Assembly: GCF_900188275.1 (NCBI RefSeq)
Contig: NZ_FZNY01000004.1
Span: 124,001-188,000, forward strand
DNA length: 64,000 nucleotides
Direction of reading: 5' to 3'
Origin: Dokdonia pacifica
Lineage (GTDB): Bacteria; Bacteroidota; Bacteroidia; Flavobacteriales; Flavobacteriaceae
Position numbers and translations under genes: made by a program. Positions 1-8,385 of the stretch are shown here, piece by piece. The notes under the pieces were generated by a model. That model was given only the letters and a program-made list of their open reading frames with translations, was not told the origin of the DNA and did no database searches. The number at the start of each line of letters is the position of its first letter. Position 1 is the stretch's first letter.

Positions 1-1
1 A

Positions 2-1597
2 TTTGACCCTGAAAATGAAGGAACTTTAATTACCTCAGAAGAAAATGAAGATGGTATCAAAAAACTATCAGTATTAGAAAATGTGTCTCTTATTAGTTTA
101 GAAGGAAGAGGGCTTTTAGGTCGTGTAGGTGTAGATGCTCGAATCTTCCAGGCGCTAGCATATGAAAACATAAGTATCAGTATTATTTCACAAGGATCTT
201 CCGAAAGAGGTATTGGATTAATCGTAAATAGCACTAATGCTTCCAAGGCAAAAAAAGTACTGGAAGAAGAATTCAAAACTGATATTTATAAAAAGGATGT
301 AAGTGCAATATTGATCAAAGATGATGTATCGGTTGTTTCTATTATAGGACAAGATTTAAGTACATTTCATAAACCGTATAATAGACTGATTAAAAATCAA
401 ATTGTTCCGCTTTTAGTTAATAATACAGCGACAGGGAAAAATGTAAGTTTAGTGGTTCTTAAAAAGCAATTACACAAAACACTCAATGTGATTCATGGAG
501 AGATTTATGGAGTTGCAAAAAAAATAAACCTTGCCATATTTGGTCATGGTCTCGTAGGAGGCACCCTGATTGATCAAATACTGGCATCTAGAGATGAAAT
601 AGAGAAAAGGAAAAATATTCATTTAAATATTTTTGCCATAGCCAATTCTAAAAAAGTACTCCTAAGTAACAGCGGAGTTGATCATCGATGGAAAACTAGT
701 TTGCAAAATCAAGGAGTATCATATACGCTAGATGATATTATACAATATGCAGATAAACATCATTTAGAAAATGTAATTGCTATAGATAATACAGCAAGTA
801 AAGATTTTGTATACAATTATGAGCATTTAGTCACCAATGGATTTGATTTGGTGTCTTCTAATAAAGTTGCAAATACGGTTGATTATGAATTTTATAAATC
901 CCTTAGATCAACTCTAGAGAATCACCAGAAGCAATATCTATATGAAACAAATGTAGGTGCTGGATTACCTCTAATAGAAACCATTAAATTATTGCATCTC
1001 TCTGGAGAAAATATTACACGAATAAAAGGCATTTTTTCAGGCTCATTGAGCTATCTGTTTAATACATTTTCGGTAGAAGATAGACCTTTTAGTGAAGTGT
1101 TAAAAGAAGCAATGGATAGTGGGTATACAGAACCAGATCCAAGAGAAGATTTATGTGGGAATGATGTCGCTAGAAAATTATTAGTACTTGCTAGAGAATT
1201 AGATCTTAAAAATGAATTTGAAGATATTACGATTCATAATTTAATTCCAGCACATTTAAGAGAAGGAACAGCTCAAGAATTCTTAGGAAAAATACAAGAG
1301 TTTGATACGGTTTTTGCAAAAATAAAAGCAGCGCAGCCTGAAGGGAACGTACTTCGTTATGTTGGAGATTTACATGGAGACTTATCTAAGGATAAAGGGA
1401 TTATGGATGTACAATTAATCTCTGTTCCAAAAGATAGTTCGTTAGGACAGGTAAAAGGATCAGATTCTATATTTGAAATTTATACAGAATCTTATGGTGA
1501 TCATCCTATGGTTATTCAAGGGGCTGGTGCAGGTGCTACAGTAACAGCTAGAGGTGTTTTTGGGGATATACTCAAAGTAGCACAATCTATTAATTAA
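2..1597 (+). CDS. thrA: Bifunctional aspartate kinase / homoserine dehydrogenase, C-terminal part (left end cut by window)
   Basis: The reading frame is open from base 2, so the gene starts outside the window; about 531 codons are visible. The first ~150 visible residues look like the tandem ACT regulatory region of an aspartate kinase (SLISLEGRGLLGRVGV, then ISIISQGSSERGIGL). From about 180 residues in, a homoserine dehydrogenase follows: Rossmann loop IFGHGLVGG, SSNKVAN, the catalytic stretch DPREDLCGNDVARK and the glycine-rich end GAGAGATVTARGVFGDIL. By family knowledge the fused enzyme phosphorylates aspartate and later reduces aspartate semialdehyde to homoserine with NAD(P)H. It lies 23 nt before metZ, which points to supply of homoserine for methionine synthesis. 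The kinase catalytic domain is not visible, so the bifunctional call is inferred from the ACT-HSD order; metL is an equally fair name. Confidence 0.93.
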   Translation, partial: FDPENEGTLITSEENEDGIKKLSVLENVSLISLEGRGLLGRVGVDARIFQALAYENISISIISQGSSERGIGLIVNSTNASKAKKVLEEEFKTDIYKKDVSAILIKDDVSVVSIIGQDLSTFHKPYNRLIKNQIVPLLVNNTATGKNVSLVVLKKQLHKTLNVIHGEIYGVAKKINLAIFGHGLVGGTLIDQILASRDEIEKRKNIHLNIFAIANSKKVLLSNSGVDHRWKTSLQNQGVSYTLDDIIQYADKHHLENVIAIDNTASKDFVYNYEHLVTNGFDLVSSNKVANTVDYEFYKSLRSTLENHQKQYLYETNVGAGLPLIETIKLLHLSGENITRIKGIFSGSLSYLFNTFSVEDRPFSEVLKEAMDSGYTEPDPREDLCGNDVARKLLVLARELDLKNEFEDITIHNLIPAHLREGTAQEFLGKIQEFDTVFAKIKAAQPEGNVLRYVGDLHGDLSKDKGIMDVQLISVPKDSSLGQVKGSDSIFEIYTESYGDHPMVIQGAGAGATVTARGVFGDILKVAQSIN

Positions 1598-1620
1598 TTT
1601 ACATATTAAGAATTCTATAA

Positions 1621-2793
1621 ATGACTTATATACATCCAGAGACTCAAGCGATACGTACACAAACAGAACGTTCTCAACATCAAGAGCATTCAGTGCCAGT
1701 ATACTTAACGTCAAGTTTTGTATTTGATGATGCCGAAGAGATGAGAGCTTCTTTTGCCGAAGAGAAACAACGTAATATCTATAGCCGATATACAAATCCA
1801 AATAACCACGAATTAGTACAAAAAATGTGTTTACTGGAAGGAGCAGAAGCAGGGCATGCATTTGCTACAGGAATGTCGGCTATTTTTAGCACATTTGCTG
1901 CGTTGTTAGATAGTGGAGATCACGTACTTTCGGCACGCTCTATTTTTGGAAATACACATACGCTATTCACAAAGTATTTTCCTAAATGGAATATTTCACA
2001 CACCTATTTTGATATAAATGATTTAGATCGTATCGAAACATTAATTCAGCCAGAAACCAAAGTTTTATATGTAGAATCTCCTACAAATCCGGCTACTGAT
2101 ATTTTAGATTTAACATTGTTAAGTACGCTTTCGCGAAAGCATAACCTGATTTTTATTGTAGATAATTGTTTTGCAACACCCTATTTACAACAACCTATCA
2201 AGTGGGGCGCAGACGTAGTAATTCATTCGGCAACAAAATTACTAGATGGACAAGGACGGGTGATGGGAGGAATTGCAGTAGGATCTGAAAGTATAATAGA
2301 CACTATCTACCGATTTGCACGTATTACAGGGCCTGCGTTGTCCCCATTTAATGCTTGGACGCTCTCTAAAAGCCTAGAAACACTTGCCGTACGAGTAGAG
2401 AAGCACTGTGAAAATGCATTAGCACTTGCAAAACAATTGGAAAAACACCCTAGAGTAAAACAAGTACGATATCCCTTTTTACCATCGCATCCACAATTTG
2501 AGCTTGCACAAAAACAAATGAAATTAGGAGGAAATATTGTAACGATAGAAATAGAAGGAGGTTTAGAGAGCGGACGAGCATTTCTAAATGCTATAGAGAT
2601 GTGTTCACTCACTGCAAATCTTGGAGATACAAGAACTATTGTGAGTCATCCAGCAAGTACAACACATGGAAAATTAAGCGTAGAAGAACGACAATCTGTT
2701 GGAATTACAGATGGCCTCATTCGTATTTCTGTGGGGTTAGAACATGTGCATGACATCATTCAAGACGTTGAAAAAGCATTAGTTAACATATGA
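1621..2793 (+). CDS. metZ: O-succinylhomoserine sulfhydrylase-type PLP enzyme
   Basis: A 390-residue protein of the Cys/Met metabolism PLP family. It shows YSRYTNPN (residues 55-61), EGAEAGHAFATGMSAI around the cofactor phosphate site, VDNCFATP (180-187), the Schiff-base lysine K206 in HSATKLLDGQG, and the C-terminal SHPASTTH. By family it joins sulfide to an activated homoserine to give homocysteine, which suits its place between homoserine dehydrogenase and the sulfate-reduction genes. Cystathionine gamma-synthase or an acetylhomoserine-using enzyme cannot be excluded from motifs alone. A TTTCGCGAAA palindrome lies inside the gene and is read as LSRKH near residues 170-174. A 120-nt gap with a small hairpin-like stretch follows before the next gene. 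Confidence 0.88.
   Translation: MTYIHPETQAIRTQTERSQHQEHSVPVYLTSSFVFDDAEEMRASFAEEKQRNIYSRYTNPNNHELVQKMCLLEGAEAGHAFATGMSAIFSTFAALLDSGDHVLSARSIFGNTHTLFTKYFPKWNISHTYFDINDLDRIETLIQPETKVLYVESPTNPATDILDLTLLSTLSRKHNLIFIVDNCFATPYLQQPIKWGADVVIHSATKLLDGQGRVMGGIAVGSESIIDTIYRFARITGPALSPFNAWTLSKSLETLAVRVEKHCENALALAKQLEKHPRVKQVRYPFLPSHPQFELAQKQMKLGGNIVTIEIEGGLESGRAFLNAIEMCSLTANLGDTRTIVSHPASTTHGKLSVEERQSVGITDGLIRISVGLEHVHDIIQDVEKALVNI
2127..2140. repeat. TTTCGCGAAA palindrome inside metZ
   Basis: A perfect 14-nt palindrome (GCTTT/CGCGAAAGC type), preceded by TAC. Here it is translated in the frame that gives SRK, unlike the AFAKA frame used in several other genes of the window. Confidence 0.9.
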
Positions 2794-2913
2794 TTTTTTA
2801 AACTTTAACAAAAAAAAAGAAAGTTTTAGGAATGGTATATGACTATAAATTTTAAATTTGTAAATCTATTATCCTAGTAATCCGATAGGGTAATAGGTAT
2901 TTAAATTTTATAT

Positions 2914-3180
2914 ATGATTTTAGATCAGTTTATTCTAGCAAAAAATAAAACAAAAGAGCCTTCTTATAAAGAAGTAAAATCTTCTGAAAAACCTATTCGA
3001 AGTGTTGTAAAGGCATTAAGTTGGAGATTGATAGGAACATTAGATACGCTATTAATTTCTTACATCCTTACAGGAGAAATAGGAATTGCAACATCTATAG
3101 CTTCTATAGATTTTGTGACAAAAATGATTTTATACTTTTTTCACGAGCGCATCTGGAATCTTATAAAATGGGGTAAATAG
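2914..3180 (+). CDS. DUF2061 family small membrane protein
   Basis: 88 residues. From about residue 29 the sequence reads SVVKALSWRLIGTLDTLLISY, then a second hydrophobic stretch and the ending FFHERIWNLIKWG, a pattern I recognise as DUF2061. Two membrane-spanning segments are likely, with the N-terminal ~25 residues polar and lysine-rich. The function of the family is not established, but it recurs next to sulfate-activation genes in Bacteroidota, and here it sits 31 nt before cysH. I infer a role linked to sulfate assimilation, perhaps at the membrane; it could equally be a passenger. Confidence 0.8.
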   Translation: MILDQFILAKNKTKEPSYKEVKSSEKPIRSVVKALSWRLIGTLDTLLISYILTGEIGIATSIASIDFVTKMILYFFHERIWNLIKWGK

Positions 3181-3211
3181 TTAAACACAAGTAGAAAAGA
3201 AATAAAGGAAC

Positions 3212-3832
3212 ATGACAACAGAAGAACTAATAGAAATTAATCAGCAATTACGAGATAAGACACCTTTAGAAATTTGTAAATGGGCAGTTGCTTATGGTAA
3301 AAACCCTATCGTGACTACCAATTTCAGACCCTATGAAGCAGCTATTTTATATGCTTGTGTAAATGCCAGCCCTGCAATTCCAGTGGTATGGTGTGATTCT
3401 GGCTATAACACGCCTGCAACCTATGCACATGCAGAATCCGTAATAGAAAAATTACAACTCAATATACAATTATACGTACCTAAACAAACCGTGGCACATC
3501 GTGCAGTTACTATTGGTATTCCAGAGATAGATGACCCTAATCATGTTGTTTTTACTGAGCAAGTAAAGCTCGAGCCTTTTAAAAGGGCCATGAGTGAATT
3601 ACAACCAGATGTGTGGTTTACTAATTTAAGGAAGGGGCAAACGGCTTTACGTGATTCATTAGACATTGTAAGTTTAGATAAAAACGGTGTCATTAAAGTA
3701 AGTCCGTTTTATTACTACAGTGACACAGAATTAGACGTATATCTAGAAGAGAATGCATTACCTAATGAGTTCAATTATTTTGATCCTACTAAAGTGTTAG
3801 AGCACCGTGAGTGTGGATTACACAGTAACTAA
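3212..3832 (+). CDS. cysH: Phosphoadenylylsulfate (PAPS/APS) reductase family protein
   Basis: 206 residues of the adenosine 5'-phosphosulfate reductase fold: VTTNFRPYEAAIL in the nucleotide-loop position, VVWCDSGYNTPATY, a TNLRKGQTALR segment in place of the usual TGxRRxQS, and the C-terminal ECGLHSN holding the catalytic cysteine. The enzyme reduces activated sulfate to sulfite with thioredoxin. There are no paired CC motifs, so no [4Fe-4S] cluster is expected; that usually points to PAPS rather than APS as substrate. Yet no APS kinase gene (cysC) is in this window. Start is the ATG preceded by AAAGGAAC. It is 12 nt from cysD, clearly the same operon. Confidence 0.9.
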   Translation: MTTEELIEINQQLRDKTPLEICKWAVAYGKNPIVTTNFRPYEAAILYACVNASPAIPVVWCDSGYNTPATYAHAESVIEKLQLNIQLYVPKQTVAHRAVTIGIPEIDDPNHVVFTEQVKLEPFKRAMSELQPDVWFTNLRKGQTALRDSLDIVSLDKNGVIKVSPFYYYSDTELDVYLEENALPNEFNYFDPTKVLEHRECGLHSN

Positions 3833-3844
3833 GCTAAAAGACAC

Positions 3845-4807
3845 ATGGAATTAGTAACAAAAGACAGAAATACAATAGACCCCTTGGAAGCTATAGAAAC
3901 ACATAACAATACAGCAACTCTTGCGATAAACCCTTTAGAGAGTGAAGCTATTTATATATTTAGAGAAGTGGTGGCTCAGTTTGAAAAACCAGTACTTCTT
4001 TTTTCTGGAGGAAAAGACTCTATTACATTGGTGAGATTAGCTCAAAAAGCATTTTATCCTTCAAAAATCCCGTTTCCATTATTGCATATCGATACAGGAC
4101 ATAATTTTCCAGAAACCATCGCTTTTAGAGATAAGCTTGTAAAAGAGTTGGGTGTAGAGCTAATTGTGCGTTATGTGCAAGATTCTATAGACCAAGGGAA
4201 AGTGATTGAAGAAAAAGGGAAATATGCAAGTCGTAATAGTCTTCAGACTACTACTTTATTAGACGCATTAGAAGAGTTTAAGTTTGATGCTGCCATTGGA
4301 GGAGCGCGACGCGATGAAGAAAAAGCAAGAGCTAAAGAACGTATTTTTTCTGTACGTGATGATTTTGGGCAATGGGATGAAAAAAATCAACGTCCAGAAC
4401 TTTTTGATCATCTTAATGGAAAAATAAGTTTAGGACAGAATGTGCGCGTCTTCCCCATAAGTAACTGGACAGAGTTAGATGTTTGGAGTTATATAGCAAA
4501 AGAAAAAATAGAAATTCCATCCATTTATTTTGCACATACCCGTAAGACCTTTGTGAGAGATGGAATGATCTGGTCTGCCGATGACGCCGTATATAGAGAA
4601 GAAGATGAGGTAGTTGAGGAACGATTGGTTCGTTTTAGAACCGTAGGAGATATGTCGTGTACCGCAGCAGTACTTTCTGACGCGGTAACACTAGAAAAAG
4701 TGGTAGAAGAGATACGAGCCTCTACAATTTCAGAAAGGGGAGCTCGAATAGATGATAAACGATCTGAAGCCGCAATGGAAAAACGGAAACAACAAGGGTA
4801 TTTCTAA
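3845..4807 (+). CDS. cysD: Sulfate adenylyltransferase subunit 2
   Basis: 320 residues. The PP-loop SGGKDSITLVRL (around residues 56-66) binds ATP, GGARRDEEKARAKERIFS is the conserved arginine-rich block, and the protein ends in KRKQQGYF, the usual CysD tail. Together with the GTPase CysN it makes adenylylsulfate from ATP and sulfate in the cytoplasm. Length is slightly above the E. coli protein because of a ~15-residue N-terminal extension. It is followed by a 143-nt gap holding an inverted-repeat element and then cysN; elsewhere the two genes are often adjacent. Confidence 0.97.
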   Translation: MELVTKDRNTIDPLEAIETHNNTATLAINPLESEAIYIFREVVAQFEKPVLLFSGGKDSITLVRLAQKAFYPSKIPFPLLHIDTGHNFPETIAFRDKLVKELGVELIVRYVQDSIDQGKVIEEKGKYASRNSLQTTTLLDALEEFKFDAAIGGARRDEEKARAKERIFSVRDDFGQWDEKNQRPELFDHLNGKISLGQNVRVFPISNWTELDVWSYIAKEKIEIPSIYFAHTRKTFVRDGMIWSADDAVYREEDEVVEERLVRFRTVGDMSCTAAVLSDAVTLEKVVEEIRASTISERGARIDDKRSEAAMEKRKQQGYF

Positions 4808-4808
4808 A

Positions 4809-4946
4809 TCCCCTAACCCCAAAGGGGAATATAAGATGATTATTGTATACGCTTTCGCGAAAGCGTATAAAGAATAAAAGAGTACTAATTAAAACAGCTC
4901 TAAACCACAGGAGTGAAAATTCTTCCCTTTGGGAGGTTAGGTGGGA
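4809..4946. repeat. Inverted-repeat (MITE-like) element between cysD and cysN
   Basis: The left arm at 4809-4829 (CCCCTAACCCCAAAGGGG core) is matched in inverted orientation by 4923-4946 (CCCTTTGGGAGGTTAGGTGG). Between the arms lies a full 24-nt TTTCGCGAAA palindrome and little else. An open frame runs through the element into cysN, but the arms and palindrome show it is not part of the protein. The right arm ends 4 nt before the cysN ATG and supplies the only purine-rich stretch (AGGTGGGAAG) before it. By my recollection similar CCTAACCCCAAAGGGG arms are common between flavobacterial genes. Confidence 0.7.
4846..4869. repeat. Full-length 24-nt TTTCGCGAAA palindrome
   Basis: Perfect symmetry over 24 nt (TATACGC arm, CG centre at 4857-4858). 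It sits inside the inverted-repeat element ahead of cysN. Confidence 0.95.
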
Positions 4947-4950
4947 AGCC

Positions 4951-6198
4951 ATGGAAGTATTAAAAATAGCAACAGCAGGAAGTGTAGATGACGGGAAAAG
5001 TACACTCATCGGTCGTATCCTTTATGACACACAATCTTTAACTACAGATAAGTTAGAAGCGATTGAAACAAAAAGCAAAGCAAATGGATTTGATTATTTA
5101 GATTTCTCTTTAGCTACAGATGGGCTTGTAGCAGAGAGGGAACAAGGAATTACCATTGATGTTGCGCATATTTATTTTTCATCAAAAACAAAAAGTTATA
5201 TCGTCGCAGATACCCCAGGGCATATTGAGTATACACGTAATATGGTGACGGGAGCTTCTACATCACAAGCATCTATCATTTTAGTAGATGCACGTAAAGG
5301 AGTGATAGAACAAACGTATCGTCATTTTTTTATCAATAACCTGTTGCGTGTTAAAGACATTATTGTAGCAATTAATAAAATGGATTTGGTTGATTTTTCT
5401 GAATCCATTTATGAAGAAATCAAAGCAGATTTTCAAGAAATGATTGCTAAAAGCGAGTACAAGGAACAAAACATTACGTTTATTCCTGTGAGTGCATTAT
5501 TGGGAGATAATGTGGTTGCAACTTCAGAAAATACACCATGGTATTCTGGAAATACACTGCTAGATCATTTAGAAGGATTAGAAGCACAAGATGTATATGA
5601 ACAATCGCATATGCGTTTTCCAGTGCAAATGGTAATTCGTCCAAAGCAAACCGACTTTCATGATTTTAGAGGGTATGCAGGAAAGATTTATGGAGACGAC
5701 CTTGAAGTAGGGGATGAGATTACAGTACTTCCATCATTAACAAGCTCTCGTGTAAAAGAAATTTACTTTTTTGATCAAAAATTTGATAAAGCAGGTAGAG
5801 GGAGTTCGTGTACAATTACATTAGAAGACGATCTAAATATTAGTAGAGGTGACATGATTGTCAAAAATGCTGAAAGACCTAATGTAGGAAAACAATTAGA
5901 AGCAAAAGTATGCTGGATGGATACTAAAGAATTACAACCAGGAACGCAATACTTTTTGCAAAGTGGAAGTAATAGAATTTTAGCAAAAATAAAAGGAGTG
6001 TCAGGAGTGATACATACCGATTTTTCTGGAGAAGATATCACTGCAAATTCTTTAAAGCTTAATGAAGTGGGAAATGTAAATATCTTGATGAGTAGACCTC
6101 TGGCATATGATTCTTATACTGAAAATAAAATTTCGGGTTCCTTCATATTAATAGATGCTCATACAAATACGACCGCCGGTGTCGGGTTTGTAAAATAA
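4951..6198 (+). CDS. cysN: Sulfate adenylyltransferase subunit 1 (GTPase)
   Basis: 415 residues from the ATG at 4951. G1 motif GSVDDGKSTLIGR begins at residue 10, the switch is REQGITIDVAHIYF, G3 is DTPGH and G4 NKMD; elongation-factor-like beta-barrel domains follow (LEVGDEITVLPS, then RGDMIVKN). GTP hydrolysis drives sulfate adenylylation by CysD. An upstream in-frame start at 4843 would add 36 residues encoded by the repeat element, with no family support, so I chose 4951. There is no CysC (APS kinase) extension at the C-terminus, unlike NodQ/CysNC fusions. Confidence 0.95.
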   Translation: MEVLKIATAGSVDDGKSTLIGRILYDTQSLTTDKLEAIETKSKANGFDYLDFSLATDGLVAEREQGITIDVAHIYFSSKTKSYIVADTPGHIEYTRNMVTGASTSQASIILVDARKGVIEQTYRHFFINNLLRVKDIIVAINKMDLVDFSESIYEEIKADFQEMIAKSEYKEQNITFIPVSALLGDNVVATSENTPWYSGNTLLDHLEGLEAQDVYEQSHMRFPVQMVIRPKQTDFHDFRGYAGKIYGDDLEVGDEITVLPSLTSSRVKEIYFFDQKFDKAGRGSSCTITLEDDLNISRGDMIVKNAERPNVGKQLEAKVCWMDTKELQPGTQYFLQSGSNRILAKIKGVSGVIHTDFSGEDITANSLKLNEVGNVNILMSRPLAYDSYTENKISGSFILIDAHTNTTAGVGFVK

Positions 6199-6286
6199 TA
6201 TACGATCAAAGCTTTATAAATGCTATGAGAAGCTATTGGTAATACGAAGTCTTTCGGGAAAGAAAGCGCTATAAAAAAGAAAAAGA

Positions 6287-8377
6287 ATGCAAAGTTTTAG
6301 AACAGAAATAGAAAACCCTTTGGTAGAAAAAGATATTATCGAGCTTGCCGATAAGATTGAGCTTTTTCACAAAGGAAAGATAGACGAAGAGCGTTTTAGA
6401 AGTCTTCGTCTAGCGAGAGGTGTATACGGACAGCGTCAGCCTGGTGTACAGATGATACGTATTAAACTTCCTTATGGGAAAGTGTCTAGTGCACAATTAC
6501 ATAGAATAAGCGATGTCTCTGATGAATATTCTAGAGGACGTTTACATATTACTACGCGTCAGGATATTCAAATTCATTATGTAGACTTAGATCGTACGCC
6601 AGAATTATGGGCGCAGCTTGAAAAAGATGATATTACACTGAGAGAGGCTTGCGGAAATGCAGTGCGTAATGTAACGGCTTCTGAACTGGCAGGAATCGAT
6701 CCGGAAGAACCATTTAATGTGTCTCCATATGCAGATGCAATTTTTAAATTCTTTCTAAGAAATCCTATTGGTCAGGAGTTAGGTCGTAAGTTTAAAGTCT
6801 CTTTTTCTTCTTCAGATCGCGATACAGGATTATCTTATATGCATGATCTAGGTTTTATAGCCAAAATAGAAAATGGTGTACGCGGATTTAAAGTAATGCT
6901 TGCTGGTGGACTAGGGTCTCAACCTAGACATGCAGATGTGTTTTATGAATTCTTACCATCAGATAAGATCATTCCATTGATGGAAAGTGTGATACGCATA
7001 TTTGATCGTCACGGAGAACGAAGAAGTAGAGCCAAAGCACGTTTGAAATTTTTAGTAAAAGATATAGGTTTAGATGGGTTTAAAGAACTAATAGAAGCTG
7101 AGCAAAAAGCATTATCACAACATACTGTGCCTATTGATGTGACTTCATATCCTCCAACTGTTCCCGTAGAAATCAACTCAATTCCGAAAGTGCAAATAGA
7201 AGATCATAAAGCATATGAACTTTGGAAAAGCACGAATATCATTACTCAAAAACAAGAAGGGTTTGTAGCAATAGGTATTAAAGTACTCTTAGGAGATTTT
7301 TATACAGATAAAGCGAGGTTACTAGCAGATTTAGTAGATCAATATGCGACTAGTGAGGTACGATTAACATTGCGTCAAAACATTGTAATTCCTTATGTAA
7401 AAGAAGCGCTTATCCCATTCTTTTATAAAGAATTAAAAAAACTTGGATTCACAGAAGTAGGATATAATAAAGCAGTAGATATTACGGCATGCCCCGGTAC
7501 TGATACCTGTAATTTAGGGATTGCAAGCAGTACCGGAATTGCCGAAGAGTTAGAGCGTGTTCTTAAAACAGAATACCCACAGTATTTAGAAGACCAAGAT
7601 CTGGTGATCAAAATAAGTGGATGTATGAATGCATGTGGACAACACAATATGGCAAATATTGGCTTTCAGGGAATGTCTGTGCGTACAAAAGATAAATTGA
7701 CAGCACCAGCACTGCAAGTACTTTTAGGAGGAGGAAACAATGGAAATGGACAAGGTGTATTTGCAGATAAAGTAGTAAAAGTACCTAGTAGAAGAGGGCC
7801 AGAAGCGCTACGCAGAATTTTAAATGATTTTGAAGCAAATGCTAATGGCACCACGTTTCAAGAATATTATGCATTGCAAGGTGAAAAATATTTCTATGAA
7901 TTATTAACGGATCTTTCAAACGTAGATAATCTTACGCAAGAAGACTTTATCGATTGGGGAGAAGAAGAAAAATATGTAAAAGCAATAGGAGTAGGAGAAT
8001 GCGCAGGTGTAGTGATAGATCTTATTGAGACACTCTTTTTAGAGTGTGAAGAGAAGATCGAAAATGCAAAACAATCTTTAAACGACGCGGTGTATTCTAA
8101 CGCTATTTATTATGCTTATAGTTCGTTGATTAATGCTGCAAAAGCAATTCTAATTTCAGATAGACAACGCACCAATACACAAGCAAGCATTGTAAGACAA
8201 TTTGATGAATTGTATGTAGATACAGAAAAAATCCCTTTAGGAACTTCTTTTAGTGATTTGATATATCAAATTCAAGAATATGCTCCAAGTCAGGAGTTTG
8301 CAACGAGTTATATTAAAAACGCAGCACAGTTTCTGCAAAAAACAAGAGCATACCGAGTTGCAGAACTGGTATCATAA
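6287..8377 (+). CDS. cysI: Siroheme sulfite (nitrite/sulfite) reductase with C-terminal HEPN-like domain
   Basis: 696 residues. Two half-repeats of the ferredoxin-like/siroheme-binding fold (RGRLHITTRQDIQIHYVDL near residue 84; RLTLRQNIVIPYV near 365), then the cluster ligands C402 and C408 (CPGTDTC) and C446 and C450 (CMNAC). This is the [4Fe-4S]-siroheme site that reduces sulfite to sulfide with six electrons. After the reductase ends near residue 560 there is an extra helical domain (about 580-690, NAIYYAYSSLINAAKAIL) that resembles a HEPN domain but lacks the R-x4-6-H nuclease motif. Ferredoxin and its reductase lie downstream, so ferredoxin is the probable donor. A nitrite-reducing role cannot be ruled out by motifs but the operon argues for sulfite. 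Confidence 0.93.
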   Translation: MQSFRTEIENPLVEKDIIELADKIELFHKGKIDEERFRSLRLARGVYGQRQPGVQMIRIKLPYGKVSSAQLHRISDVSDEYSRGRLHITTRQDIQIHYVDLDRTPELWAQLEKDDITLREACGNAVRNVTASELAGIDPEEPFNVSPYADAIFKFFLRNPIGQELGRKFKVSFSSSDRDTGLSYMHDLGFIAKIENGVRGFKVMLAGGLGSQPRHADVFYEFLPSDKIIPLMESVIRIFDRHGERRSRAKARLKFLVKDIGLDGFKELIEAEQKALSQHTVPIDVTSYPPTVPVEINSIPKVQIEDHKAYELWKSTNIITQKQEGFVAIGIKVLLGDFYTDKARLLADLVDQYATSEVRLTLRQNIVIPYVKEALIPFFYKELKKLGFTEVGYNKAVDITACPGTDTCNLGIASSTGIAEELERVLKTEYPQYLEDQDLVIKISGCMNACGQHNMANIGFQGMSVRTKDKLTAPALQVLLGGGNNGNGQGVFADKVVKVPSRRGPEALRRILNDFEANANGTTFQEYYALQGEKYFYELLTDLSNVDNLTQEDFIDWGEEEKYVKAIGVGECAGVVIDLIETLFLECEEKIENAKQSLNDAVYSNAIYYAYSSLINAAKAILISDRQRTNTQASIVRQFDELYVDTEKIPLGTSFSDLIYQIQEYAPSQEFATSYIKNAAQFLQKTRAYRVAELVS

Positions 8378-8385
8378 CTAGGAGT

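Noticed and set aside
4846-4869. TTTCGCGAAA palindromes as transcription terminators
   Set aside because: They occur inside genes and within the nqr operon and mostly lack a U-tract; real terminators sit beside some copies (for example 42545 and 48091).
4843-4950. N-terminal extension of CysN
   Set aside because: It is encoded by the palindrome and the right arm of the inverted-repeat element; CysN motifs begin right after the ATG at 4951.
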